Shown: positions 25,000-36,269 of the stretch, in pieces | Position numbering within the stretch: position 1 is the first letter of the stretch | Layout of the letters: each line of letters starts with the position of its first letter | Source: Lactuca virosa | Lineage: Eukaryota > Streptophyta > Magnoliopsida > Asterales > Asteraceae | NCBI GenBank assembly: GCA_928212115.1 | Contig: CAKMRJ010005634.1 | Coordinates: 254,227,372-254,291,371, forward strand | Length of the DNA: 64,000 nt | Direction: 5' to 3' | Position numbers and translations under genes: made by a program | Notes under the pieces: generated by a model | The model's input: only the letters and a program-made list of their open reading frames with translations | Database searches by the model: none | Told to the model about the DNA's origin: nothing

Positions 25000-25850
25000 A
25001 CCACTAGAACGCTAAGTCGAGTTCAGAATCGACTTAATTCCTGGAGCTACCCCCATAGTCAAACCGCCTTACCATCTAGCAGCAGCAGAGATACAAGAAC
25101 TGTCTACTCAACTAAACAAACTACTCAACAAAGGATTCATCAGACCGAGCTTCACACCCTGGGGAGCACCGGTCTTGTCTATGAAGAAAAATGATGGATC
25201 GTTCCGTATGTACATCGACTACCGCGAGCTTAACAAACTAACCATTAAGTACTGATATCCTCTGCTGCGGAAGGACAACTTGCTCGACCAACTTCAAGGA
25301 GCGAGCTACTTTTCAAAGATTAACTTAAGATCTGGGTATCACCAGTTATGAGTTCTAGAGGAAGATGTTCCCAAAACAGCCTTCCGAGCTCGTTATGGTC
25401 ACTACGAGTTTGTAGTGATGCCCTGTGGATTAACCAATGTACCCATAGTATTTATGGACTTAATGAACCGGGTGTGCCGTCCTTACTTCGATAAGTTCGT
25501 AATAGTATTCATTGATGACATACTTATCTACTCGCGTAGTAAGGAGGAACATAGTCAATACTTACGACATATTTTAGAAATACTACGAGCAGAAAAGCTT
25601 TATGCGAAGTTCTCGAAGTGTGAATTTTGGATTCGGAGAGTCGACTTCCTGGGTCACGTGGTCAGCAAAGAGGGAATTCATGTGGACCCTTCAAAAATCA
25701 AGGCGATTGAGAACAGGTCAGCACCTAGAACGCCTACAGAAATTCGTGGATTTCTAGGCCTTGTTGGCTACTACCGTAGAGTCATTCAAAACTTCTCATG
25801 GATCGCCAAACCACCTACCACCCTGACTCAAAAGGGTGTGACTTAGAGCT
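25000..25850 (+). pseudogene. gypsy element A reverse transcriptase
   Basis: The RT begins after an E-F-R-I-D-L-I-P-G-A linker. Its fingers include P-W-G-A-P-V and D-G-S-F-R-M-Y-I-D-Y-R-E-L-N-K, and the palm has M-P-C-G-L-T-N-V-P. The catalytic box F-I-D-D in V-F-I-D-D-I-L-I-Y-S is intact, followed by L-G-H-V-V and R-G-F-L-G-L-V-G-Y-Y-R-R. Premature stops lie near 25255 and 25350, and another at 25844 precedes RNase H. The wording is that of plant chromoviruses. Confidence 0.93.
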
Positions 25851-25859
25851 GGGAAGAGA

Positions 25860-26330
25860 AACAAGAAAAGGCGTTCCAAACATCAAAACCAGCCATCTGC
25901 AGCGCACCGATATTGTCCCTTCCAGAAGGAATAGAAGACTTCGTAGTATACTGCGATGCATCCAACAAAGGACTTGGCTGTGTTCTTATGCAACCGGGAA
26001 AGGTCATCACCTATGCCTCAAGACAACTTAATACACACGAAGTCAACTACACTACACATGATCTTGAGCTAGGAGCAGTAGTATTTTCTCCGAAGATCTG
26101 AAGACACAACATGTATGGTACGAAGAGCACTATCTTTACAGACCACAAAAGCCTTCGACACATATTCGTTCAGAAGGAGTGTAACATGAGACAATGACTA
26201 TGGGTCTAACTACTAAATAACTACGAATGCGAAATTCATTATCATCCCAGCAAAGCCAATGTAGTAGTTAACGCCCTTAGTCGGAAGGAGTACTTAGGTC
26301 GTAGAGTCAAAGCATTACAATCCATTCACA
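25860..26330 (+). pseudogene. gypsy element A RNase H
   Basis: The plus-strand frame reads F-V-V-Y-C-D-A-S-N-K-G-L-G-C-V-L-M (first catalytic Asp present), then Y-A-S-R-Q-L, then H-D-L-E-L-G-A-V-V-F (Glu present). Past a stop at 26101 come T-I-F-T-D-H-K-S-L (Asp present) and H-Y-H-P-S-K-A-N-V-V-V-N-A-L-S-R. The last is the end of the domain, where intact copies have V-A-D-A-L-S-R, so the final Asp is lost. Confidence 0.88.
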
Positions 26331-26399
26331 TCTGTCCACACAAATCAGAGAGGCTCGGCAGGAAGCCTTGAAATCAGTGAATGTGGCAAGTTAAACCTT

Positions 26400-27480
26400 A
26401 AGAGGGATGTATAACAACTTAAAAGTCAATGGTGATGGAGTCCGTTATCTCGTGAATCGGATCTGGACACCGAATTTCGGTGGGTTCAGAGACGTTGTCA
26501 TGAACGAAGCCCACAACTCGATACTCCGTTCATCCAGGTTTAGACAAGATGTATCTGGACCTCAAGAAGTTATATTGGTGGCCAAACATGAAATTAGAGA
26601 TTACTACCTTTATGTGCAAGTGTCTGACTTGTGCCAAGGTTAAGGTAGAATACCAAAATCCCTCAGGTTTACTACATCAACTAGAAATACCTGAGTGGAA
26701 GTGGGAGTGGATTAAAATGGATTACATAACCAAGTTACCCAAGACAATGGGTGGTATCGATACCATTTGGATGATCGTTGACAGGTTAACCAAATCCGCA
26801 CACTTCCTACAAATTAAAGAAACTGACAAGATGGAGAAACTGACCAGAACGTTCATTAGAGAGATTGTACGACTGCATGGTGTACCCATATCTATTACCT
26901 TTGATAGAGATAGTAGATTCACCTCAAGATTCTGGCAGTCGCTACAGAAATCCCAGGGGACTACGCTGGAAATGAGTGCAACCTACCACCCACAAACTGA
27001 TGGGCGGAGTGAGAGAACGATTCAAATATTAGAAGACATGCTGACACATTGTGTGATCGACTTTGGTAAACCATGGGGTACCTATTTACCATTGGTCGAA
27101 TTCTCATACAAAAACCGCTACCATACCAGTATCAAAGTTGCTCCATTCGAAGCCCTTTATGGCTGGAAGTGAAGATCACCTTTGTGCTAGGATGAAGTGG
27201 GTGATACGCAACTAGCTAAAGGAAAATTCCCTGACAGAACTTTCACTGGTCCAGAAATCATCAGGGAAACGACTGAAAAAATTGTTCAAATTCGTGAACG
27301 ATTGAAAGCCTCTAGAGACGGACAGAAAAGGTACACAGACAAAAGACAAAAACCCTTGGAATTCCAGGTTGGTGACCGCGTTCTATTAAAGGTCCTACCC
27401 TAGAAGGGCATGATACACTTCGGGAAGCGTGGTAAAGTAAATCCAAGGTACATTGCGCCTTTCGAAATTATCGCTAGAAT
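26400..27480 (+). pseudogene. gypsy element A integrase
   Basis: The zinc region H-N-S (about 26513) ... C-K-C-L-T-C-A-K is followed by P-E-W-K-W-E. The core then shows M-D-Y-I-T-K-L-P (first Asp), T-F-D-R-D-S-R-F (second Asp) and H-P-Q-T-D-G-R-S-E-R-T (Glu), so all three catalytic residues survive. The 207-codon frame at 26549-27172 covers most of it. The GPY-type end, V-G-D-R-V-L-L-K to G-P-V-A-Y-K-L, follows with stops at 27170 and 27401. Confidence 0.93.
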
Positions 27481-27544
27481 CGGCCCAGTAGCTTACAAAC
27501 TCAAACTACCCTAAGAACTTAGCAACGTACACCCTACCTTCCAC

Positions 27545-27787
27545 GTGTCTAATCTAAAGAAGTGTCTATCCGACGAGACTCTTGTGATCCCACTCGATGA
27601 AATAGAGATACATGAGAGTCTCAACTTCGTGGAAGAACCGGTAGAAATCATGGATATGGAAGTCAAACAAACCAAACAAAGCCATATACCCATAGTGAAG
27701 GTTCACTGGAATGCCAAGCGCGGACCTGAATTCACTTGGGAGTGGGAAGATCAAATTAAACAAAAATACCCATATATTTTTCCCTAG
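27545..27787 (+). pseudogene. gypsy element A C-terminal chromodomain
   Basis: The last part of pol reads F-V-E-E-P-V-E-I-M-D, then I-P-I-V-K-V-H-W, then F-T-W-E-W-E-D-Q-I-K-Q-K-Y-P. This is the chromodomain-like end of plant chromovirus integrases, thought to guide integration to particular chromatin. It ends in a normal stop at 27785, just before the polypurine tract and 3' LTR. Confidence 0.8.
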
Positions 27788-27833
27788 TTTATGCGTATCA
27801 CTTTAGACTTAATTTCGGGACGAAATTCCCTTT

Positions 27834-27845
27834 AACAGGGGATGA
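27834..27845 (+). other. polypurine tract of element A
   Basis: ACAGGGGATGA lies directly before the 3' LTR start, the position used to prime plus-strand DNA synthesis. Confidence 0.7.
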
Positions 27846-29102
27846 TGTGACAACCCGTTATTTTCAAACTTGTAAAAGTCAACCAATGGTCAAATGATTA
27901 GAAAAAAGTTGAGTAAATAAACTTTTATAGCTAGTTATGAGTATTTAGTCTTAGCATAAAAAGCTTTTAAAGAAAGAAGTCAATTCTATGGGAAACCGAG
28001 AAATCTTGCAACTTCTAAGCCTTCGGACCGAAAACCCTCGTAAGCCTTAAGACTTCGCACCTCAAACTCTTTTCAGTCGTAAACCCCTCAGACCGTGAAC
28101 CCTCCTCTGACCGCAAACGTTCGAAGGCAGTAAAACCATTCTCGATCGGAAAAACTTTTACTCGATGCGAGTTCTCGGCCGAAAACATGCCAAATTCTAT
28201 CCAATTGTCACGGGTTTTGAAGTGTTTTGCATATCCCAACGAACATGTCCCATCGACTTTTCTATCCTATTTATATAGGAGACCGAAAAGACATCCTCAT
28301 TACCTCACCTTCCAACCGAAAACACTTATTTTTCTCTCAGGAACACAAACCGAGAATCCTTACTTCTCTCTCAAGTATCATGCGAAATAAACTTGATACT
28401 TCATAGGATCATACCGAATTCATCTAGTGTTCTTCATACCATCAAGCAATCATCATTCCATATCCTTAAACCCAAACCAAAAACACCTTGATCCTCTTGG
28501 TTTCACCAAGAACACCACTTGCATCATCAAGTGACTGAAAACCCAAAGTTAACCGAAATCACCTATCACCCTCTCGCTTGTATTCTAATACCCCTAATTG
28601 TAAGTGATTCTTACTTTTTAGTCTATTCCATATTATATTTACCACTATTTTCACTAATTATATACATATATATTGCGTGAAATGCTATTAGGACTCGGTT
28701 TTGTTACGAGATTTAACTCGTGGAATTTACTGTATTACACCGTATCCTCACTCGAACACTCACATAATGTGAGTTCATACCCCTATATTTTACCGTTTTA
28801 CAATGCTTTTAGGGAGAATACAAGAAAAACACAATGAAATTGTGTTAGGGCATAAGTACAAATGAAAACAATCAAAAGAAAACAATTACTTTTATGAAAC
28901 TTGTCAAAACCCCTTTTTAAACTATTTTCAACTATTTAGATTGCTGTTTTTATCAAAATCATATTCATATGTATATTTATGTATAATTAGGCTTTAACGA
29001 ACTTAGGACTACCGCTAATGCCTTAACTCCTGTTCCGTGTTTGGTTGTGGGCTTAGGGTAGGATCACGAGTCCGACTGTCGGTTAAATCATAATTATTCG
29101 TG

Positions 29103-29143
<41 letters not shown>

Positions 29144-29601
29144 TATTAAACTTGTTTCAATAACATCATTAACTCTTTTGTATATGCTGAACAAAAGGGT
29201 CTTTTCCTCAATCATTTGAATACAAACATCATAACTAGTAAACTATAATAGGTATTTGTTTTGAGATCAAATCACATTGTTTTCTAGTTCAATGCTACAT
29301 TATAAGAATCAATACATAAGCACTATTACTTTACATTACAAATATACTATTCAGTTACAATACCAAGAAAACATATATACACTATACGTAAACGAGTTAA
29401 TACTAGAATGTGAGCCATCACTTCACGGTACCTATTAAGGTACATGCTAAAGTCATATTTTATAACCAGAGTCTCCTGGAGGGAGAGCGTGAATTTGTGT
29501 ATAGATCTATACGGGACTGACAATCCCGCACCTTGACTGTTAGCTACAGTTGGACCGGCAGGTCTACGGCTGACAAATGTCATAACATTCCGATGCCTGA
29601 A
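27846..29601 (+). repeat. 3' LTR of element A, first piece
   Basis: Matches the 5' LTR from its first base to about 20777, with a shorter TA tract (29104-29141). It is cut at 29601 by the gag-only copia derivative. The other pieces are 34461-34517, 36175-36269 and 46546-47068. Confidence 0.95.
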
Positions 29602-30066
29602 TGTTGGGTCAAAAATATGGTTTATACTTTACTTTTCTAGGAAAATGTATTTTTTGTGTCTTGGACCATAAACAGCTTGGTGTTTACGGCCGTATACATG
29701 TTTCCGGTTGTGTTTACGGCCGTGAACAGGTTTACGGCCGTAAACCCATTTACGGCCCATGTTTCTCATGTCTACTATATATAGGGTGAGGAGTGCATAA
29801 TTGCCATAGAATAGAGGAGCTTAAGTGTGTGCATTTGAAGGTGTTCTACAAAGAGAGAAGATACATAAGCACCATTATAGAATTGAAGGAGCTTAAGTGG
29901 TATTCCTTTCATAAGTACTTTCGGATCTTCATTCATATCAATACATACAAGATTCATCATCTTATTCTTCTCCTTCTCTTCTATTTGATCTGACATCATC
30001 CGTTTGATTGGGATTCCGCACCATCAAACGGATCTAATTGATACACAAGCAGATTGGGGACTTACA
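29602..30066 (+). repeat. 5' LTR of gag-only copia derivative
   Basis: 465 bases, nearly identical to 34018-34455 except for small indels, including a 31-base or so difference around 29850-29920. It contains several copies of the palindromic word GTTTACGGCCGTAAAC (29682-29759) and a TATATATAGGG TATA-like segment near 29775. Confidence 0.93.
29682..29759 (+). promoter_or_regulatory. cluster of GTTTACGGCCGTAAAC palindromes
   Basis: Words GTTTACGGCCGTA, GTTTACGGCCGTGAAC, GTTTACGGCCGTAAAC and TTTACGGCC follow one another just upstream of the TATA-like segment. The 3' LTR has the same cluster (34081-34172). A regulatory role is inference from position and repetition. Confidence 0.45.
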
Positions 30067-30068
30067 AT

Positions 30069-30080
30069 TGGTATCAGAGC
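30069..30080 (+). other. primer binding site of gag-only copia derivative
   Basis: TGGTATCAGAGC two bases after the LTR, the standard iMet-type site. Confidence 0.88.
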
Positions 30081-30085
30081 ATTTA

Positions 30086-30256
30086 ATTTTTGACTTTTAT
30101 TTTTGACTTTTTACTTAAATTTTTGACTTTGACTTTTAAAATTTGACCTTTGACTTTAAACTTTGACTTTCTCATTTAACTTTTAAATTTTCAAATTTAG
30201 CTTTTCGGTTTGATTTTTTTAAATTTGACTTTTGAGGTTGACTTTTGAGTTTTTAG
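30086..30256 (+). repeat. TTTGACTTT-rich leader (W-box-like words)
   Basis: Between primer site and gag, TTGAC followed by C or T occurs about nine times on the plus strand and once on the minus strand within 170 bases. TTGAC(C/T) is the core bound by plant WRKY factors. Whether it acts as such is inference; it could also be a simple low-complexity expansion. Confidence 0.6.
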
Positions 30257-30276
30257 TCAAATGGCATTTAAAAAAA

Positions 30277-32130
30277 ATGAGTTCTTCAAACGTTCCAGTC
30301 AATAAAGTTTCATGTACTCCATCTTGTGAAACTACGATTAAGTTTCTTCGGGAACAAATTGATTTATTAAAAAGAGAAGTTGAGGACCTGAGATATGAAG
30401 GATATCAACTAAGGAAAGGACAGAAACCCCTAAAGGCCCAGTTAGAAACAAAAATAAAGGACTTTAAGAGAATTCAGACAAAATACAGTGAAAATGTGAA
30501 CTTTATGATTATATTAAGAGACATAATGATGAGTTAATTACTGAGCTTGATACATTAAAGAGACAATTTGAAACTGCAAATTTTGATTTTAAAAGGTTTG
30601 ATGTATCAAGCGAGGTAGTTGCCAATATGATTGACCATTGCCTGCAGTTCAAACGAAACCAACAAAAGGGTTTAGGATACGATAGTTTACCTCCTCCTTT
30701 TAATCATACATATCAGTATCAACCCTTGTCTAAAGAGGAGATTGCCAACGAACCATTCATGGTTTATGGCAAGCCATCTGGTTTTGTTTCAGGAGGATTT
30801 ATTAATGTTGAAAGTTCTAACCCTTCTACTTCCCCTGCAGAGCAATCCTTAGATCAGTCAAAGCACAATGTTGAAGGATCTGTTATCGATAACAAAACTG
30901 AGTCTGAACCTGATGTTTCTGTTTTAAATGATAACTCCTTTGTTTCCGATGTTAAAATTGATGATACATCTTGTGATGCTTCTGCATCGGATCATGTTGA
31001 GTTAAAATTTTTTGACATATTTGATGATTTGTTTGAAAATACTGATGTTTCTGTTTCTAGCACATCTACTTCATGTGCAGGTAAAGTAGTAAAGGATGAG
31101 GATAAGGAGAACAGAACTAATTCTAGTTCTGCAAATTCTGATGATTCTGTGTCAAAGACTGATAAATCAAATTTCTTTGATGTGTTTGATTTTTTGTTTG
31201 ACAATTCTGATGTTCTTGATTCAAGCACATCCACTTCACCTCCACCCTCACCAGTCACACAACCTGCTGTTGGTAAATACGGGCCACCAAAACAAGAAAA
31301 TCAGAGTGCCTGTTGCAAGTGTGCTTGTGGGAACAACAAGCGACAAGGAAAGGATACGCCACCAGGGGCAGGAAGAAATAACTCCTACATGAAGAAGCAG
31401 ACGTGCTTTCACTGTGGAACACCTGGACACATTGCCAGAAATTGTCCTAATCGCGCATACGTTCCCTACTATGCACAAGGCTGGCAGAATGCGCCAAGAG
31501 GGAGATACTCCAAAAGAAACCCCTCAAGGTCACGTTCAGACCATGGTGACTGGAATGCACAGAAGGCCAAGAATCAATCCCACAAGGCCATGAATCCGAA
31601 TCCCAAGGGCAATAAGGGAATGTCGGCCAAGAAGCCCAATCCAAGAGATGCTGCAGTGAAACAAAGACCGGTTAGGTCAAAGTCATCTCAACGGCCGACA
31701 TCAAGATCAAAAGCAAGTACTGAGCCACCCATCAGATCGAAAAAGAAATGGGTTAAACCCAACTACAAATGGGTTCCAAAGGCTCACTCTCCCAAATCTT
31801 CTAACGATTCTAATATTTCTTCATCTTCTGTTTGTGATAAACAGGATATGTCATGGGAGAGAGTACCGTGCAAGGATGAAAAAGGTCAACCCAGTTTCAA
31901 AAATGGACTGGGTTCCAAAGACCAACTAATCCCGCTCTGTGTCGGAGCATCTATGGAGGCATATCATCAGACTTCAGTTTGTTGGTAGTGGCTGTTCCAG
32001 GCACATGATAGGGCACGTCTCTCAACTGTACAACATTCATAACTTTGTTTGGGAGTATGTGTCCGTTTACGGGAAAGGAAGAAAGGAAGAGATCACTCAT
32101 GGGGTCAATGCTTAATGACATGAATAATTT
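30277..32130 (+). pseudogene. copia-type gag with zinc knuckle and protease trace
   Basis: Starts at ATG 30277 (M-S-S-S-N-V-P-V-N). A coiled-coil region follows (about residues 20-80, F-L-R-E-Q-I-D-L-L-K-R-E-V). One frame change near 30505 joins it to the long frame 30627-31988. That frame has G-L-G-Y-D-S-L-P-P-P, two Asp/Ser-rich repeats (F-F-D-I-F-D-D-L-F and F-F-D-V-F-D-F-L-F), and a knuckle C-F-H-C-G-T-P-G-H-I-A-R-N-C near 31402. A long basic Ser/Lys/Pro tail follows. Just past its end, in another frame, comes G-S-G-C-S-R-H-M-I-G, the copia protease active-site neighbourhood with the catalytic Asp changed to Gly. Nothing of pol follows. Confidence 0.8.
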
Positions 32131-34017
32131 TCGGATCTGTTCTGAGATTATGCGTGCTGTTCTCAGACCTTCTGGATGCAAATTCAATCGGTGAATAACG
32201 GTTTGCAATTTCTTCTCTATACTCCTGAGTTTATCTTACATTGATTCATTTCAAAGACAATTTTCTTTAATTTCCTTATATGTCTTTCTTTAGTAGGTTG
32301 TTTTGGGAAGTGATATGAAGTCTAGTGCTAAAGGGCAATATGCAATTCGTGTAATGCACGAAAGTCGAATTGTCTAGACTCTATATTCAATGTGCTGGTA
32401 GGCACAAAGGATTCAAAAGGACTAGACATTGATTGACCATGAAAGGACTAGACAATATAGACTTAGATAGTTTCATTTGGACTGACCATACGACACTCGG
32501 GTAGATTGAGCAGTGAGATAAACATGGGAACTTGCGAGATACACTAAAAGTTAGTTATCTAGAACTGTGGCTTAACTCCTCCTTGATGTATGGACTCATG
32601 TCCTTAATTTTGGTATTGATAGGGCAACTAGGGGGTTCTGATAAAGTAGGTCTGTAGGAAATTACTTTCTTGCTTTCTATCTGTCAGTCATATGTTGCTT
32701 CCTTTGCGTGATTGGAACATATCCGACCTGGATTGCAACATATGAAAATCTAATTCTACGCACCTCCTTATATATGAAATTATTTCTATCTGTTAGCCAT
32801 ATGATGTCCCCCTCTGCGTGATCGGAAGATCCGACCTAGGACACAGCATATGCAACATTCTACCTCTCAATCCCTCTATCTATGTTAGTCATATGTTGTT
32901 CCCTCTGTGTGATTGGAAGACATCTGACCTGGGATACAACGTATGCACTTCTATATCTAACCTCTTTCTTTAATGATTGAATACTCACCTAAAGTAAGGA
33001 GTTCTTTGGAAGTTCTTGATTATCGGGGTATATCGGGAAGTGGGAAACACGTTCTAGTACATTTAAAATTGAACCATTTAATAGGTTGTTTGTAGATCTT
33101 GCTGCTTAATTTAAGTGGACAACAATATCCTTGGTCGTCGTGAGCTAAATGTCCATTTAGGAATATATATCACAATGACTTGTCATTTATAATCTGTCCA
33201 AATTGTCAACATCATTTGTGTTTAAGTGGACCACAATACCGGTGATTGACCAGATCTAGACATGCAGGCGTGTGCTGCTAAATGATATTGGATTGCTTGA
33301 CAACTTTGATCCCAAATATTTTTGTTTTTGTTAAATTTGTTCATAGTTTATGCACAAATTTAGGCGGAGAATTAAAGAAAATTCAAAATCAAACAAAAAA
33401 AAGTGTTATTTCTGTTTTATTTCTTGTTCAAGAAAATCAAAAATAAAAATATTGTGTGCTAAATTTTCTTTTAGTTTTGTTTTGTCTTGAAAAGTGAATT
33501 CAGGTGAAGATGAAACTCATGGAGTATTAGGCTTCATCCGTGAGCATCGAAGAATTCTCATTCGAAGGAGCAAGAAATGAAGATTATTCTTTCAACATTC
33601 AATCTTTCAACCCCAGAAGCAAGGTGAAGCTGAAATTGAAGATTATATGACGGATTGCATTGAAGCCTCCTCAATCAATCTGCTGCTATCTTGAACCTGC
33701 TGAAGTGATCCAGAAGATTTGTTCTCTCTGATGTTCTCTCTGAAGATTCTCAAGCTGAAAGCGCTATCTTTCAAGAATCAGTACGTCAAGCCTCCTCACC
33801 CAATGTGCGTTCAATGCCAAATTCTGAAGAAAAGCCCAACTGCTCAAGATGAAGTCATTCATTGAAGATTCATATGTTCATCTTGAAGTCATGAAGATAT
33901 CGAAGATTAAAGCTGAAGCCTAAACTCCCAATGAAGATTAACAAGAAAAGCCAGCTACTTTTTAGGGGGAGCTTGTTCGGTCAAATAGAAAAGAAAGCTA
34001 TAAACCAAGGGGGAGAT
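32131..34017. other. non-coding 3' region of gag-only copia derivative
   Basis: About 1.9 kb without coding resemblance, ending in a purine tract (AAGGGGGAGAT, 34007-34017) directly before the 3' LTR. Diverged repeats of about 100 bases lie at 32687-32960. Confidence 0.7.
32680..32960 (+). repeat. three diverged ~100-bp tandem repeats
   Basis: Each copy reads approximately GTCATATGTTG, then a CTCTGCGTGATTGGA block, then a GACCTGGGA block, then CAACATATGCA. Copies begin near 32689, 32794 and 32889. Each copy is itself bounded by CATATG-type words. Confidence 0.75.
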
Positions 34018-34455
34018 TGTTGGGTCAAAAATATGGTTTATACTTTACTTTTCTAGGAAAATGTATTTTTGTGTCTTGGACCGTAAACAGCTTGGTGTTT
34101 ACGGCCGTATACGTGTTTACGGTTGTGTTTACGGCCGTGAACAGGTTTACGGCCGTAAACCCATTTACGGCCCATGTTTCTCATGTCTACTATATATAGG
34201 GTGAGGAGTGCATAATTTCCATAGAATAGAGGAGCTTAAGTGTTTGCATTTGAAGGTGTTCTACAGAGAGAGAAAAGAGAGTGTGTGTTAGTGTGTGTGA
34301 ATCTTGTATCCGGATCTTCATTCATATCAATACATACAAGATTCATCATCTTCTTCTTCTCCTTCTCTTCTATTTGATCTGACATCATCCGTTTGATTGG
34401 GATTCCGCACCATCAAACGGATCTGATTGATACACAAGTAGATTGGGGACTTACA
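34018..34455 (+). repeat. 3' LTR of gag-only copia derivative
   Basis: 438 bases matching 29602-30066, same ends, same palindrome cluster. Confidence 0.93.
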
Positions 34456-34517
34456 TTGAAGAACGTCGTGTAGGCCACTAGTCAGTTCAGTATGGTAATA
34501 GTCTCATTCACATTAAG

Positions 34518-36169
34518 TGTAGGGTTTCAAAGTACTCCATGGATGATGGCAATGGGCCCCCTTGATGAAGTGTAGGTTAAAAGCCCAAGACTTGTCTTTT
34601 CCCTATAAATAGTCATGTATTATTCATAATTAGGGTTAAGAGTGAGGCAAAATGTAGCCGCCACGTTGTGAGGTTTCTTGTAGAGTTAAATTCTTATTCT
34701 TAAACTGTAATCTGTTCCTCATAATTGAATAAATCGAATGATCATTCGACATATCTTCATATTTGTGTTTGATTGTAATAAGTTAAGGATGAACTGTTGG
34801 TCAAACGAAGGGTCTGAATTGACTGAGAATTGGGACTCAATCGGGAAGAACAACAGTCAAACGAAAATCAAAATTGACTGTGATTCGCTTTGGGTGTAAA
34901 ATCGACAAATTCGGAACGAAAAAATTGAACTGGACTCGCAGTCACAAATGTGATGCTCGGAACGAACCTGTATTCGTGTTTGTACCGGTGTGCTCGGAAC
35001 GAATGATTGATTCAGAGTTTGGCATCATCGAATTCGCAAATCGTAATATGGCTCGCAATCGGAAGTGTAAATGGACAGATTGATTTGGAACGAACTGATG
35101 CTTAGAATTACGAAGGGTTCGGAACGAAAACGATTGGAAGAATTTTTTTTTCTGCTAAGGTTTCGTAATTGGTACCATTTTTACAAATCGATTGGATTCA
35201 ACGTTTTTGGTAAAGAACTGTGTTCGTTCAATCAACGCTAAATTGGGAAGAATATATTAAAGTTTCATTTTTGGTTCCTACAAATTCAACGATTTGACTC
35301 TTTTGGTCCTTGTTGTTTTCACAGCTTGGCTATTATGGACCAATTCCAGAAACTGTTACAAATAAAGGGCAATTTGATGCAAAATTATTAATTTTGTCCC
35401 GTGAATTTCAGAAAAGTGACAGTTTCAGCCCATTTTTCGAAAAGTATGCAAATTTGAGGGCTGGTAAACAGTTTTGGATTTTTTAACGCACATATTTTTT
35501 TTTGTGAACAAAAAATTATGGATTCCATCAAGTCTTGGCGGTTCGAAAAGTCGTTTTTCGCAATAACGTCAAATTTTCTCGATTTTTTCGGATTTTATAC
35601 TTCATCGTTTATATCGTTTTGTCACAGGGGAGCTTAGTAATTTTTTATCCATTCAAGATCATTCTCATGACCATTAGAAGGCTTTATAATCATATTTTTT
35701 ATTATAAATCGGGGGAGAATTTGGTATGGTCATTCGAAATTGGATTTGTGACTTTTTAAATTTGAAGATTTTTGATAAAGCTTGTGGTAGAATTATGAAG
35801 GTAGCTTTTAGAGTAGCAATTCTATCATAGGGGAGATTGTTGAGTCTAGGGTGTTGCGTCTTTAAGCTCGTGTTATAGTCCATCTTGTATTCACGGTTTG
35901 GGCCTGTCCAACCGTGTTTTGTATTTAGGGTTTGTATATATAGTGCATGCATGCTTAGCTATTATGAGGTTGATCATTGATTGTTTTGCATAGAATTGTA
36001 CTGTAACCCTAGCACACCTCTACAGTCAAAGTTCTTCATCGAGCTCTTCTGAGGTGGAGCATAATTTAATCATTCGACATTCGTTTGATTCATTCTCGTG
36101 TTCTTTTATTACTTTATATTTGTTTATCTGTTAAGAATCTGTCAATCTAATAGCGCATTATTCTCATCA
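34518..36169 (+). mobile_element. 1.65-kb insertion with unlike LTR-like ends, TSD TTAAG
   Basis: Comparison with the 5' LTR of element A shows 1.65 kb of foreign DNA between two copies of TTAAG (34513-34517 and 36170-36174; the repeat can be extended leftwards to CATTAAG). Its ends are TG and CA. The right 330 bases look like a copia LTR: a purine tract AGGGGAGAT is followed by TGTTGAGTC near 35838, with a TATATATAGTG segment. The left end (TGTAGGGTTTC) also looks LTR-like, with TATAAATAG and ATTCGACAT, but does not match the right end. No coding resemblance and no clear primer site were seen. It may be a chimeric or heavily diverged non-autonomous element. Confidence 0.65.
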
Positions 36170-36269
36170 TTAAGCATTAACTAAACATTTTGATTTACAA
36201 AACAATCATTAATTCAGTGGTTTTATCTTAAGTAATAAGACTACCCATCATTATCTTTTAGCACTAATA

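Larger units (their letters stand above)
29602..34455 (+). mobile_element. gag-only non-autonomous copia derivative
   Basis: LTRs at 29602-30066 and 34018-34455 start TGTTGGGTC and end GGGACTTACA. The flanks CTGAA (29597-29601) and TTGAA (34456-34460) are a target duplication with one mismatch, and removal restores the LTR sequence of element A. The internal region has an iMet primer site, a leader rich in TTGACT, a gag gene, a trace of protease, and then about 1.8 kb of non-coding DNA with diverged repeats. RT, RNase H and integrase are absent. The element must have been mobilised in trans. The gag resembles a copia gag type I associate with Asteraceae (inference). Confidence 0.9.
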
